11,998 nucleotides of DNA from NCBI GenBank assembly GCA_023418835.1, contig JAEZYW010000229.1, positions 1 to 11,998 on the forward strand, read 5' to 3'. The notes below the pieces were generated by a model. That model did not search any database, was not told the DNA's origin, and saw only the letters and a program-made list of their open reading frames with translations. The stretch's first letter is position 1. Every line of letters starts with the position of its first letter. Position numbers and translations under genes: made by a program. Source of the stretch: Bacillota bacterium (GTDB taxonomy: Bacteria > Bacillota > Clostridia > Tissierellales > Peptoniphilaceae). Below are positions 1 to 6,558 of the stretch, one piece after another.

Positions 1-83
1 GAAAGAAACATATAACCTCCTTCACCATTGAGATATTCCATAACTACTTTTAATTTAAATTCAAATGTGTATGATTTTGACAT
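1..83 (-). CDS. IS3-family transposase, N-terminal fragment (OrfA/helix-turn-helix part)
   Basis: The minus strand reads from an ATG at 83 to the window edge with no stop, giving 27 residues that start MSKSYTFEFKLKVVMEYL and continue NGEGGYMFL. The F-KLKVVxEYLNGEGGY pattern is the first helix of the helix-turn-helix region of IS150-like OrfA proteins, which bind the element's inverted repeats before the DDE part cuts. Only the start is present, so whether the element is intact cannot be judged. The only Shine-Dalgarno-like run (GGGGG, 91-95) lies in the 3' arm of the hairpin at 89-120, so translation from read-through RNA would probably be inhibited. Confidence 0.8.
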   Translation of the reverse strand, partial: MSKSYTFEFKLKVVMEYLNGEGGYMFL

Positions 84-85
84 AC

Positions 86-120
86 AAAAACCCCCAAATC
101 CTTGTCCGGATTTAGGGGTT
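86..120 (-). terminator. Terminator-like hairpin in the IS end, just upstream of the transposase start
   Basis: Positions 89-101 and 108-120 are 13-nt arms around a 6-nt loop. There is one mismatch on the plus strand (C95/A114), which becomes a G-U pair in minus-strand RNA, so the minus-strand stem is complete. It is followed on the minus strand by five U (90-86) and then the transposase ATG. It could stop transcription entering from the flank and also mask the GGGGG ribosome site. Such protection of transposase genes from outside transcription is known in several IS families; its action here is inferred. Confidence 0.6.
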
Positions 121-161
121 CAGTTCAGTACTTTGGAGGATTTTTAACAATTGGATTACTA

Positions 162-190
162 TTGAAGTTTGGAAGAGTGAATTGTATAAT
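162..190 (+). promoter_or_regulatory. Promoter of the TAXI-TRAP operon
   Basis: A -35 box TTGAAG (162-167) and a perfect -10 box TATAAT (185-190) are separated by 17 bp. This predicts transcription starting near 197, at the edge of the palindrome at 198-219. Confidence 0.85.
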
Positions 191-197
191 ATACGTT

Positions 198-219
198 ATC
201 GTGAAAATGTTTTCACGAT
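198..219. promoter_or_regulatory. Perfect 22-bp palindrome at the transcription start: probable operator
   Basis: ATCGTGAAAA (198-207) and TTTTCACGAT (210-219) are exact inverted repeats around a central TG. The core TGAAAATGTTTTCA differs from a typical LacI/CcpA-type operator (TGAAAACGTTTTCA) only at the centre. Its place directly after the -10 box suits repression by blocking RNA polymerase. As RNA it would need to open central pairs to form a loop, but could still fold at the extreme 5' end and stabilise the message. No regulator gene is present in the window. Confidence 0.6.
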
Positions 220-246
220 GTACACAATATTGAGGAGGTATTTCTG

Positions 247-1281
247 ATGGTTAGAAATAAAAAAATAGCACTATTATTAGTAGCTATGATGTTAGTTAGT
301 GTATTTGTTGCATGTAATCAAGGTGGAGAAACAAAACAAGCAGAAAAGCCTGCAGAAGGACAGACAGAAACTGCTCCAGCAGAAACAGCACCAGCGCCAA
401 GTGGAGCGGAAGGATTTATCTCTATAGCTACAGGCGGTACAGGTGGTACATACTATCCACTAGGTGGCGCAATGGCAACTATTTTAAATGGTACTGATAT
501 GGGAGTACAAGCTACAGCTCAAGCTACAGGAGCTTCTGTAGAAAACGTTGAATTAATTCACAATGGAGATGCTGAAGTAGCTTTTGTACAAAATGACATA
601 GCTTACTATGCATATAACGGTATCGAATTGTTTGATGGAAATCCATACGAGGATATCAGAGGTTTAGCAACTCTATATCCAGAAGTAGTTCAAATAATAG
701 CTGCTGACGGTTCAGGAATTGAATCAGTAGAAGATATGGCAGGAAAGAGAATTGCAGTTGGAGCACCAGGCTCTGGTACTGAAGTAAACGCAAGACAAGT
801 ATTAGAAATTCACGGATTAACTTATGACGATTTAGCTTTAGCAGATTACTTATCCTTCTCTGAAGCGACTGATCAAATTAAAAACAATCAAATTGACGCA
901 GCTTTTGTAGTAGCAGCAGTTCCATCATCAGCTGTAACTGAATTAGCTACAACTCACGACATTCACTTAGTAGAAATCGCAGAAGATAAAGCTAATGAAT
1001 TAATAGAAAAATATCCTTACTACACTTATTTAGATATACAAACTGAAGAGTACAGAGGATTTGAAGGTACGATTAAAGGCGTAGCAGTTCAAGCGATGTT
1101 AATAGCTAACGAAAATATGGATGAAGATTTAGCATACAATATTACTAAGAATATATTTACTAACTTAGATGCTGTTGGTGAATCTCACGCTAGAGGTAAA
1201 GACATAACAGTTGAATCAGCTCTTGAAGGTATGCCAATTGAACTACATCCAGGTGCACAAAGATTCTTTGACGAACAATAA
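247..1281 (+). CDS. TAXI-family TRAP transporter solute-binding lipoprotein
   Basis: This is the extracytoplasmic receptor of a TRAP transporter; it captures a carboxylate ligand and hands it to the membrane permease encoded two genes downstream. The N-terminus has lysines, a hydrophobic stretch (residues 7-21) and a lipobox ending in Cys23, so it should be a membrane-anchored lipoprotein. A Glu/Ala/Pro/Thr-rich linker (about 24-56) follows. The TAXI signature TGGTGGTYYPLGG is at 62-74, with AFVQNDIAYYAYNG and GKRIAVGAPGSGTE blocks further on. The 344-residue length is normal for the family. The ATG has a GAGGAGG ribosome site at 232-238. Structurally known TAXI receptors include glutamate/glutamine binders; the ligand here is inferred, and the neighbouring gltS gives mild support for glutamate-like substrates. 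Confidence 0.95.
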   Translation: MVRNKKIALLLVAMMLVSVFVACNQGGETKQAEKPAEGQTETAPAETAPAPSGAEGFISIATGGTGGTYYPLGGAMATILNGTDMGVQATAQATGASVENVELIHNGDAEVAFVQNDIAYYAYNGIELFDGNPYEDIRGLATLYPEVVQIIAADGSGIESVEDMAGKRIAVGAPGSGTEVNARQVLEIHGLTYDDLALADYLSFSEATDQIKNNQIDAAFVVAAVPSSAVTELATTHDIHLVEIAEDKANELIEKYPYYTYLDIQTEEYRGFEGTIKGVAVQAMLIANENMDEDLAYNITKNIFTNLDAVGESHARGKDITVESALEGMPIELHPGAQRFFDEQ

Positions 1282-1813
1282 AAAATACAAAACTAAAAAG
1301 GAAGGTATTTTTTACCTTCCTTCTATGTTAATTCTCATTTCCACTTTTGTCTTGATTTTTTATTTTACAAGACCAATATTAGTTTTAGAAGCTAGTAGCT
1401 ACCCATCTCAGGAAATTTTACAATATTTTAAATTAAATGAAAGTTCAAAAATTGGAATTATTTATAAACATTCTGTAGAGAAAACTGAAACTAGTGAATG
1501 GTATAATATTAAAGATAAAAATCTTGTTTTAATGGAGCAAAGATATCAATCCCAAGGAGCTGGACTGCCGGCTAATTCCATTTACAAATTTGAAAAATAT
1601 GAGAATGGATACAGATTGTATGATATTAATCTAGAAATGGATAATGTTATTTATAGAACTGGACAGGTTATTGCTGGTCATCAGATTGATTTAGGAGGTA
1701 AAAGGATAGAGTTTACTGAATTTTCCAATCCTGGTGAAGCAGTACTTTTTCGTCTAAAAAACGTAACAAATTTTGAATTTATTATATGGAGGTGTTTTAA
1801 TGACAAAAGATAA
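1268..1813 (+). CDS. DUF1850 protein of the TAXI-TRAP operon
   Basis: DUF1850 proteins are regularly encoded between a TAXI receptor and its fused permease; their molecular role is not established. The family blocks are visible: YKHSVEKTETSEWY (residues 66-79 from this start) and QGAGLP (96-101). A single N-terminal membrane segment (about 19-41) is preceded by a lysine-rich stretch, leaving an outside-facing domain of about 140 residues. The start is uncertain. I prefer TTG at 1268, overlapping the receptor gene by 14 nt, because it keeps the positive residues before the membrane segment. ATG at 1325 is the alternative (162 residues) but has no well-spaced ribosome site and follows a stable hairpin. 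TTG at 1211 lies deep in the receptor gene and is unlikely. The 3' end overlaps the permease gene by 14 nt. Confidence 0.8.
   Translation: MTNNKKYKTKKEGIFYLPSMLILISTFVLIFYFTRPILVLEASSYPSQEILQYFKLNESSKIGIIYKHSVEKTETSEWYNIKDKNLVLMEQRYQSQGAGLPANSIYKFEKYENGYRLYDINLEMDNVIYRTGQVIAGHQIDLGGKRIEFTEFSNPGEAVLFRLKNVTNFEFIIWRCFNDKR
1298..1322 (+). promoter_or_regulatory. Stem-loop between the receptor and DUF1850 genes, without a U-tract
   Basis: AAGGAAGGTA (1298-1307) pairs perfectly with TACCTTCCTT (1313-1322) around a loop of five T. No run of T follows the stem, so it is not a standard terminator. The likely role is stabilising the upstream receptor mRNA or limiting translation of the downstream genes, giving more receptor than permease, as is common for binding-protein transporters. 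Confidence 0.65.
1788..1794 (+). promoter_or_regulatory. Ribosome binding site that fixes the permease start
   Basis: GGAGGTG lies 5 nt before ATG 1800, inside the end of the DUF1850 gene. It argues for ATG 1800 over the in-frame TTG at 1773, which has no such site. Confidence 0.85.
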
Positions 1814-3953
1814 TGATAAAAGGGACATTATAGAAAATGAGTCTGGGGAGGAAGTCATCGTTGAAGGGGATTTGACATCCGAACCAGAAATTAATATAAA
1901 AGATGAAAGTGAACCTGAAATAATTGTAGAAGAGACCGTTATCTTAGAAGAAGAAATTGAGGAAGAACCAGAAATTATCAGTATTACTGACGAAATTAGC
2001 TCTGAAGATGTAGATGATTTAATGGCAAAGTATGACTTAGATACTTCAAAGCTAAGAAAACTTTCTGGTAAAATTGGACTTTTCGTCTCGATTATAGCAA
2101 TTTTAATGAGTGCATTCCATTTGTGGACTGCTTGGCAAGGTACTCTTTTGGCAATGAAACAAAGATCATTACATATGATTTTTGCTTTTGTTATTGGATT
2201 TTTATTATATCCTGCAAGATCTAAAGAAGATAAAACGAAAGTAAATATTTTAGATTGGGTATTTGTGGCAATTTCAGTTATAGTCTGGGGTTACATATTC
2301 TTCAACGTAGAAGCAATTGCTTTAAAGGGTGGAAGAATGAGTCAACAAGATATGATCCTTGGAGCTATGGCGATTTTGATAACTCTTGAAGTTACTAGAA
2401 GAGTAGTGGGACCAGAATTGCCAATTGTTACAATAATATTTTTATTATACGCATACTTTGGAAGATCCATGCCAGGAATTTTAGCCCACAGAGGATTTAC
2501 TATTACAAGAATAGTATCCCATATGTATATGACGACTGAAGGGATTATGGGTACGCCTTTGGGTGTTTCCGCAACATTTGTATTTATGTTTATTTTATTT
2601 GGCTCTTTCTTGGAAAAAACCGGAGTTGGTAAGTTCTTTATAGATTTTGCTTATGCATTAACTGGAAGTACAAGATCTGGACCAGCTATGACATCCGTAT
2701 TGTCTTCAGGACTTATGGGTTCTATTTCAGGATCATCTGTAGCAAATACAGTAACAACGGGAGCATTCACAATCCCATTGATGAAGAGAACTGGTTATTC
2801 TCCTACTTATGCAGGTGCCGTTGAAGCAACTTCTTCCACAGGTGGACAAATTATGCCTCCAGTTATGGGAGCTGCTGCATTTATAATGGCAGACTTTACA
2901 GGATTTCCTTATATAAATATTGTAAGAGCCGCTATAATACCAGCGATTTTATATTATTTTGCTGTAGGTACAATGGTACATTTTGAGGCTTGCAAGTTGG
3001 GAATAAGAGGTGTTCCTAGAGATCAATTACCTAAGATGGGTGTGATTTTTAAAGAAACTGGTTATTTAGTTATACCATTAATAATTATTATTTATATGTT
3101 GATTGCTCAATATACGCCAATGAGAGCTGCATTTGTAGGTATCGTTTCAGCTGTGGTAATTGCATTAATTGCTAGTTTTATTAAAAAAGATAATTCCTTT
3201 ACATTTAAGACAATACTAGACGCAATGGATTCTGGTGCGAAAGCTGCTGTAGGGGTAGCTTGTGCTTGTGCCTGTGCTGGTATGATCGTAGGAGTTGTTA
3301 CTCTTACAGGATTTGGTCTTAGAATAGCTGAGGTAATAGTACAAGTAGCGAGAGGACAGCTAATTCCGACACTATTTTTAACAATGTTAACTTCTATAGT
3401 TTTAGGAATGGGGCTTCCAACTACTGCCAAATATATAGTTTTAGCTACAATGGCTGTTCCGGCGTTAACAAAACTTGATGTAAATCTAATGAGTGCTCAC
3501 TTATTTATTCTATACTTTGGTGTAGTTGCAGACGTAACTCCGCCAGTTGCTTTAGCAGCTTATGCAGGAGCAGGTATTGCAGGAGCTAACTCAATGAAAA
3601 CGGGGGTACAGGCCTTTAAGCTGGCCATCGGAGCCTTTATAATACCGTATATATTTGTTTTAAATCCCCACTTGTTAATGATTGACGGGGTTACAGGAAC
3701 GACAATACATTGGATACCGTTTTTCCAAGCTGTTCCAAATATAATTACTGCCGTAATAGGAACAATTGGACTAGCCGCCTTTGTAGAAGGATATTTCTTT
3801 GATAGGACTAATGTATTTGAAAGATTGTTATTACTTGGAGGTTCTTTAAGTTTGTTAGTTCCAGGATGGATTACAGACGTAACCGGTTTAGCAATTCTCG
3901 TTATAATCGCTTTTATTCAAAGAGAAAGAAAAAAGAGAAGACAATATAGTTAA
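1800..3953 (+). CDS. TRAP transporter fused permease (DctQM-type, TAXI class)
   Basis: This is the membrane part of the TRAP transporter, with the small (DctQ-like) and large (DctM-like) subunits fused in one 717-residue chain. It drives uptake of the ligand held by the TAXI receptor, usually with sodium. Residues 1-90 are a strongly acidic, presumably cytoplasmic extension containing three EPEI repeats (28-31, 38-41, 56-59). Many hydrophobic segments follow. DctM-type hallmarks are GSISGSSVANTVTTG (307-321), VEATSSTGGQIMPPVMGAAAF-like residues near 341-361 and GMGLPTTAKYIVLA (536-549). The C-terminus ends in a last membrane segment and a basic tail (RERKKRR). The start is set by the ribosome site at 1788-1794. 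The gene overlaps the DUF1850 gene by 14 nt, suggesting translational coupling, and a terminator follows immediately. Confidence 0.95.
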   Translation: MTKDNDKRDIIENESGEEVIVEGDLTSEPEINIKDESEPEIIVEETVILEEEIEEEPEIISITDEISSEDVDDLMAKYDLDTSKLRKLSGKIGLFVSIIAILMSAFHLWTAWQGTLLAMKQRSLHMIFAFVIGFLLYPARSKEDKTKVNILDWVFVAISVIVWGYIFFNVEAIALKGGRMSQQDMILGAMAILITLEVTRRVVGPELPIVTIIFLLYAYFGRSMPGILAHRGFTITRIVSHMYMTTEGIMGTPLGVSATFVFMFILFGSFLEKTGVGKFFIDFAYALTGSTRSGPAMTSVLSSGLMGSISGSSVANTVTTGAFTIPLMKRTGYSPTYAGAVEATSSTGGQIMPPVMGAAAFIMADFTGFPYINIVRAAIIPAILYYFAVGTMVHFEACKLGIRGVPRDQLPKMGVIFKETGYLVIPLIIIIYMLIAQYTPMRAAFVGIVSAVVIALIASFIKKDNSFTFKTILDAMDSGAKAAVGVACACACAGMIVGVVTLTGFGLRIAEVIVQVARGQLIPTLFLTMLTSIVLGMGLPTTAKYIVLATMAVPALTKLDVNLMSAHLFILYFGVVADVTPPVALAAYAGAGIAGANSMKTGVQAFKLAIGAFIIPYIFVLNPHLLMIDGVTGTTIHWIPFFQAVPNIITAVIGTIGLAAFVEGYFFDRTNVFERLLLLGGSLSLLVPGWITDVTGLAILVIIAFIQRERKKRRQYS

Positions 3954-3960
3954 AATAAAG

Positions 3961-3986
3961 TCGCTGAGAAATCAGCGATTTTTTTT
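3961..3986 (+). terminator. Rho-independent terminator of the TAXI-TRAP operon
   Basis: TCGCTGA (3961-3967) and TCAGCGA (3972-3978) form a perfect 7-bp stem closed by a GAAA tetraloop, followed by eight T (3979-3986). It begins 8 nt after the permease stop codon and separates this operon from gltS. Confidence 0.95.
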
Positions 3987-4012
3987 AGATATAATTTTTA
4001 AAAATATTGTCA

Positions 4013-4047
4013 TTTACACTACACTTCTAATTAGATTCTGTTATAAT
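4013..4047 (+). promoter_or_regulatory. gltS promoter, extended -10 type
   Basis: TATAAT at 4042-4047 is preceded by TGT (4039-4041), making an extended -10 element. No good -35 lies at the usual distance: TTTACA at 4013-4018 is 23 bp away and TACACT at 4020-4025 is a weak match at 16 bp. The extended -10 probably compensates. Transcription should start near 4054, leaving a leader of about 32 nt. Confidence 0.7.
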
Positions 4048-4085
4048 AGTATAGTATGAAATTTTTAACAATATAGGGGGTACAT

Positions 4086-5300
4086 ATGACAATTGAATTT
4101 AACATGATTCAAACTATCGGTTTAGCCATTGTATGGCTACTAATTGGTAAGTTTTTAAGGGCGAAAATTAAATTTTTTCAAGATTTTGCAATTCCAGCGC
4201 CAGTAATAGGGGGCTTTTTATTTGCAATAATTAATCTAGTTCTTAGAACACAAGAAATTGCTTTAATTGAATTTGATGAAACACTGCGATCATTTTTTAT
4301 GATAATATTCTTTACAAGTATCGGATTCAATGCGAGTATTAAAACGCTAAAGGCTGGAGGACCTATGGTTATTAAGTTCTTAACACTTGCGACAGTTCTT
4401 TGCGTACTACAAAATTTAGTAGCTATAGGACTTTCAGGAATTGCAGGAGTTGAACCAGGACTTGCTTTAATGACTGGATCTACACCAATGACTGGTGGAC
4501 ACGGTACTGCTGCGGGTATTGCTCCATTAATTGAAGAATCGGGAATAATGGGTGCAGAAACCGTTGCTGTTTCTTCTGCGACTTTTGGTCTTATTGCCGG
4601 ATCTCTACTAGGTGGTCCAATTGCAAATATGCTAATTAAAAGAAATGATTTGGCTAGCAAGAAAAGACTTGAAGCTGAAGAGGGTATGTATGACGATACA
4701 TTACTAGAAGATAAAGTTAATCCACTTAATGCAGACAGAATAAATATGGCATTTTTCGTTATTCTTATAGCTATGTTTTTGGGATCGTATATTTCTGCTT
4801 TCTTAAACGCTCAAGTTGCTAGATTTACAGAATTAGTTTCTTTCCCAGCCTACATTGGTCCTATGTTACTTGCCATATTACTAAGATATATTTCTGATAA
4901 AGGTGCTAATTTCATTCCAGTTCAAGAGGTGGAAGTTGTTGGTTCTGTCGGATTAAATATTTTCTTAGCCATGGCTTTAATGACAATGAGACTGTGGGAA
5001 CTTTCAAGCCTTATCGGTTCAATGGTAATATTACTATTAGGTCAAGTTATACTTACAGCTCTATTCGTTATATTCGTTACTTACAAATTTATGGGTAAGA
5101 ATTACGATTCTGCAGTTTTATCTGCTGGTCATATGGGCTTTAGCATGGGAGCTACGCCAAATGGGGTTGCCAATATGGAATCTGTTTGCGAGAAGTTTGT
5201 TTATTCTAAAATGGCATTTTTCGTCCTTCCAATAGTGGGGGGAATGTTTATAGATTTTGCCAATATACTCGTTATCATGGGATTCTTAACAGTTATTTAA
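4086..5300 (+). CDS. gltS: Sodium/glutamate symporter GltS
   Basis: This membrane protein imports glutamate with sodium. The 404 residues match the family from end to end. The N-terminal FAIPAPVIGGFL region (34-45) resembles the IPEPVAGG of E. coli GltS, and the twin re-entrant glycine-rich regions are present: GSTPMTGGHGTAAG (131-144) and MGKNYDSAVLSAGHMGFSMG with ATPNGVANM (336-364). These correspond to the SGGHGT and GHxGFGLGATP regions of E. coli GltS. The cytoplasmic link between the halves (about 190-220) is charged. The ATG has AGGGGG at 4075-4080, 5 nt upstream. The gene is a single transcription unit between two terminators. With the adjoining TAXI-TRAP operon it suggests strong demand for glutamate-type substrates, as expected of an amino-acid fermenter; that link is inferred. 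Confidence 0.96.
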   Translation: MTIEFNMIQTIGLAIVWLLIGKFLRAKIKFFQDFAIPAPVIGGFLFAIINLVLRTQEIALIEFDETLRSFFMIIFFTSIGFNASIKTLKAGGPMVIKFLTLATVLCVLQNLVAIGLSGIAGVEPGLALMTGSTPMTGGHGTAAGIAPLIEESGIMGAETVAVSSATFGLIAGSLLGGPIANMLIKRNDLASKKRLEAEEGMYDDTLLEDKVNPLNADRINMAFFVILIAMFLGSYISAFLNAQVARFTELVSFPAYIGPMLLAILLRYISDKGANFIPVQEVEVVGSVGLNIFLAMALMTMRLWELSSLIGSMVILLLGQVILTALFVIFVTYKFMGKNYDSAVLSAGHMGFSMGATPNGVANMESVCEKFVYSKMAFFVLPIVGGMFIDFANILVIMGFLTVI

Positions 5301-5310
5301 AAAACAACAA

Positions 5311-5343
5311 AAAAATGAGGCTAGTTCAACTAGTCTCATTTTT
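5311..5343. terminator. Bidirectional terminator between convergent gltS and rpsR
   Basis: AATGAGGCTAGT (5314-5325) and ACTAGTCTCATT (5329-5340) pair over 12 bp with one G-U (G5320/T5334) around a TCA loop. A T-run follows on the plus strand (from 5339) and an A-run precedes it (5309-5315), giving a T-run for minus-strand transcripts. It can end both gltS and the rpsF-ssb-rpsR operon. Confidence 0.92.
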
Positions 5344-5355
5344 ATTATCTTTATA

Positions 5356-5580
5356 TTAGTCTGCACTGTATGGTAGAAGTGCAACTTGTCTTGCTCTTTT
5401 TATTGCAGTAGTTACTTCTCTTTGATGTTTAGCACAAGTTCCAGTAACTCTTCTTGGTAAAATCTTACCTCTATCAGAAACAAGTCTTTTTAATTGATCC
5501 ACATCTTTATAGTCAATTACACTGTTCTTATCTGCACAGAAAGCACAAACTCTTCTTCTGGGTCTAAATCTTCTTCCCAT
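5356..5580 (-). CDS. rpsR: 30S ribosomal protein S18, zinc-ribbon (C+) form
   Basis: S18 sits on the platform of the small ribosomal subunit beside S6. The 74-residue protein has the basic N-terminus, the [19 protein letters not shown] block (22-40), LPRRVTGT (41-48) and the C-terminal [13 protein letters not shown]. Cys12, Cys15, Cys49 and His52 form a CxxC...CxxH set, so this is the metal-binding C+ version; S18 of Bacillus subtilis lacks these residues. A good AGGAGG ribosome site lies 5 nt before the start (5586-5591). It is the last gene of the operon, 16 nt after ssb, and ends before the bidirectional terminator. Confidence 0.98.
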   Translation of the reverse strand: MGRRFRPRRRVCAFCADKNSVIDYKDVDQLKRLVSDRGKILPRRVTGTCAKHQREVTTAIKRARQVALLPYSAD

Positions 5581-5596
5581 TATTTCCTCCTATTCC

Positions 5597-6082
5597 TTAA
5601 AATGGAATATCTTCGTTATCAATGGTATAGAATCCTTCTATATCGTCTAAGCTACTATCGTCTGCCGCACCTGAATAATTATCTTGTGGTGAAGATCCTT
5701 GTTCGTAATATCCTCCACCTCTGCTAGGTCTATTGCTATCATCCCATTCTAGAAATTGTACTCTATTTGCAACTACTTCTGTAGTGTATCTTCTAGTACC
5801 ATCTTTGGCTTCATAGCTACCAGTTTGAATTCTTCCTTCAACAGCAACCAAACGTCCCTTAGAAACGTAATTGGATACATTTTCTGCTTGTTTTCCCCAA
5901 ACAGTAATATTGATAAAATCAGCAGTAGGCTGATTTCTAGATTCCATTTCAGCTTTTTTCTCTCTTGACAATTGTCTGTCTACAGCCAGAGTAAATCTTG
6001 TAACGGCAGTATTATTACCGCTTGGCAAATATCTTAACTCTGGATCACGCGTTAATCTTCCAATTAGAACGACACTATTCAT
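5597..6082 (-). CDS. ssb: Single-stranded DNA-binding protein
   Basis: This protein coats single-stranded DNA in replication, recombination and repair and recruits partner proteins through its C-terminal tip. The 161 residues show an OB fold (about 1-112) starting MNSVVLIGRLTRDPELRY, with the FINITVWGKQAENV core (56-69) and the VEGRIQTGSY strand (81-90). A Gly/Ser/Asp-rich disordered linker follows, then the acidic tip DNEDIPF (155-161), which matches the partner-binding DDIPF tail. A GAGGAG ribosome site (6091-6096) lies 8 nt upstream of the ATG. The gene sits between rpsF and rpsR with gaps of 17 and 16 nt, the normal Firmicutes arrangement for the main replicative SSB. Confidence 0.98.
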   Translation of the reverse strand: MNSVVLIGRLTRDPELRYLPSGNNTAVTRFTLAVDRQLSREKKAEMESRNQPTADFINITVWGKQAENVSNYVSKGRLVAVEGRIQTGSYEAKDGTRRYTTEVVANRVQFLEWDDSNRPSRGGGYYEQGSSPQDNYSGAADDSSLDDIEGFYTIDNEDIPF

Positions 6083-6099
6083 AATTTATTCTCCTCATT

Positions 6100-6384
6100 C
6101 TACTTATCAAGATTAATAACCATATGTCTTAGTATACTCTCTTGAATTTTCGCTATTCTGCTGAATTCCTTAACTGTATCCGCATCTGCTTTGAATTTAA
6201 ACAGATAGTAGAAACCGTGATTATGGTATTCGATTTCATATGCGAATTTTCTATCCCCCCACTCCTCGATTTCTTCGATGGAGCCTGTTGATTCTATTAT
6301 GCTTTTCAATCTCTCTACAGCATCTTTTCTATTTTCTTCTTCAACATCTGGATAAAAAATTACAATTGATTCATAATTTTTCAT
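6100..6384 (-). CDS. rpsF: 30S ribosomal protein S6
   Basis: S6 is a platform protein of the small subunit that binds as a pair with S18, encoded two genes later. The 94 residues have the usual length and sequence: MKNYESIVIFYPDVEEE at the N-terminus, EWGDRKFAYEIEYHNHGFYY (41-60, the WGxRxLAYxI region) and a helix ending ESILRHMVINLDK. The start has a near-perfect AAGGAGGTGA ribosome site a few nt upstream. It is the first gene of the operon; its leader may be the control point (see 6389-6428). Confidence 0.98.
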   Translation of the reverse strand: MKNYESIVIFYPDVEEENRKDAVERLKSIIESTGSIEEIEEWGDRKFAYEIEYHNHGFYYLFKFKADADTVKEFSRIAKIQESILRHMVINLDK

Positions 6385-6388
6385 TTGT

Positions 6389-6428
6389 CACCTCCTTGTG
6401 GACTAATGGCCCTATAGGGCAAGGAAAT
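6389..6428 (-). promoter_or_regulatory. rpsF: rpsF leader able to pair with its own ribosome binding site; possible S6:S18 control element
   Basis: In minus-strand RNA, UUUCCUUG (6427-6420) can pair with CAAGGAGG (6398-6391) over 8 bp including two G-U pairs, covering the Shine-Dalgarno sequence. Between them lies the 12-bp palindrome GCCCTATAGGGC (6409-6420), which could form a small competing hairpin. rpsF leaders in several bacteria bind the S6:S18 pair and repress the operon. The position fits, but the CCG trinucleotide I associate with that motif is absent from this leader, so the assignment is tentative. Confidence 0.4.
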
Positions 6429-6443
6429 ATTTTCCAATTTTAA

Positions 6444-6472
6444 ATTATATCAAAATATTCTTAAGAATACAA
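6444..6472 (-). promoter_or_regulatory. Promoter of the rpsF-ssb-rpsR operon
   Basis: On the minus strand, -35 TTGTAT (6472-6467) and -10 TATAAT (6449-6444) are 17 bp apart. Transcription should start near 6437, leaving a leader of about 53 nt. A perfect 14-bp palindrome, TATTCTTAAGAATA (6456-6469), spans the spacer and touches the -35 box. It may be an operator or chance in A/T-rich DNA. Confidence 0.8.
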
Positions 6473-6558
6473 ATATAAATAACTAGAAAATTTCTAATAT
6501 ATTATACCTTAAAAAGGGTATTAATACAAATAAATGGTAAGAAAATGTTATTGGGATA

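Larger units (their letters stand above)
1..130 (-). mobile_element. End of an IS3-family (IS150-like) insertion sequence, truncated by the window
   Basis: A transposase N-terminus runs off the left edge on the minus strand. It is preceded by a G/C-rich end whose minus-strand reading (TGAACTGAACCCC then TCCGGACA) resembles the ends of IS150-group elements, which usually read TGxACTGxxCCCC followed by a GGACA block. The outer boundary is uncertain: the TG dinucleotide expected at the tip of an IS3-family end would put it at about 127, and 130 is the outer limit I can defend. The second end and any target duplication lie outside the window. The element stops about 32 bp before the -35 box of the TAXI operon, so that promoter lies outside it. 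Confidence 0.75.

Noticed and set aside
1298..1322. Transcription terminator after the TAXI receptor gene
   Set aside because: The stem is good but no U-tract follows, and the next two genes overlap in operon fashion, so full termination is unlikely.
1773..1799. Earlier TTG start for the TRAP permease
   Set aside because: The strong GGAGGTG site at 1788-1794 lies downstream of this TTG and is correctly spaced for ATG 1800.
3107..3430. Open frame on the minus strand inside the TRAP permease gene
   Set aside because: It is antisense to a strongly conserved membrane region, has low-complexity Ala/Thr/Pro content, and has no ribosome site or family resemblance.
4178..4660. 160-codon open frame on the minus strand inside gltS
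   Set aside because: It lies opposite conserved GltS motifs, and its Pro/Ala/Ile-rich product reflects the reversed complement of membrane codons.
5494..5968. Two plus-strand open frames opposite rpsR and ssb
   Set aside because: They are antisense to certain genes, with Ser/Tyr/Leu-rich products and no recognisable domain.
6240..6443. Plus-strand open frame opposite the start of rpsF
   Set aside because: It is antisense to rpsF and its leader and has no domain.
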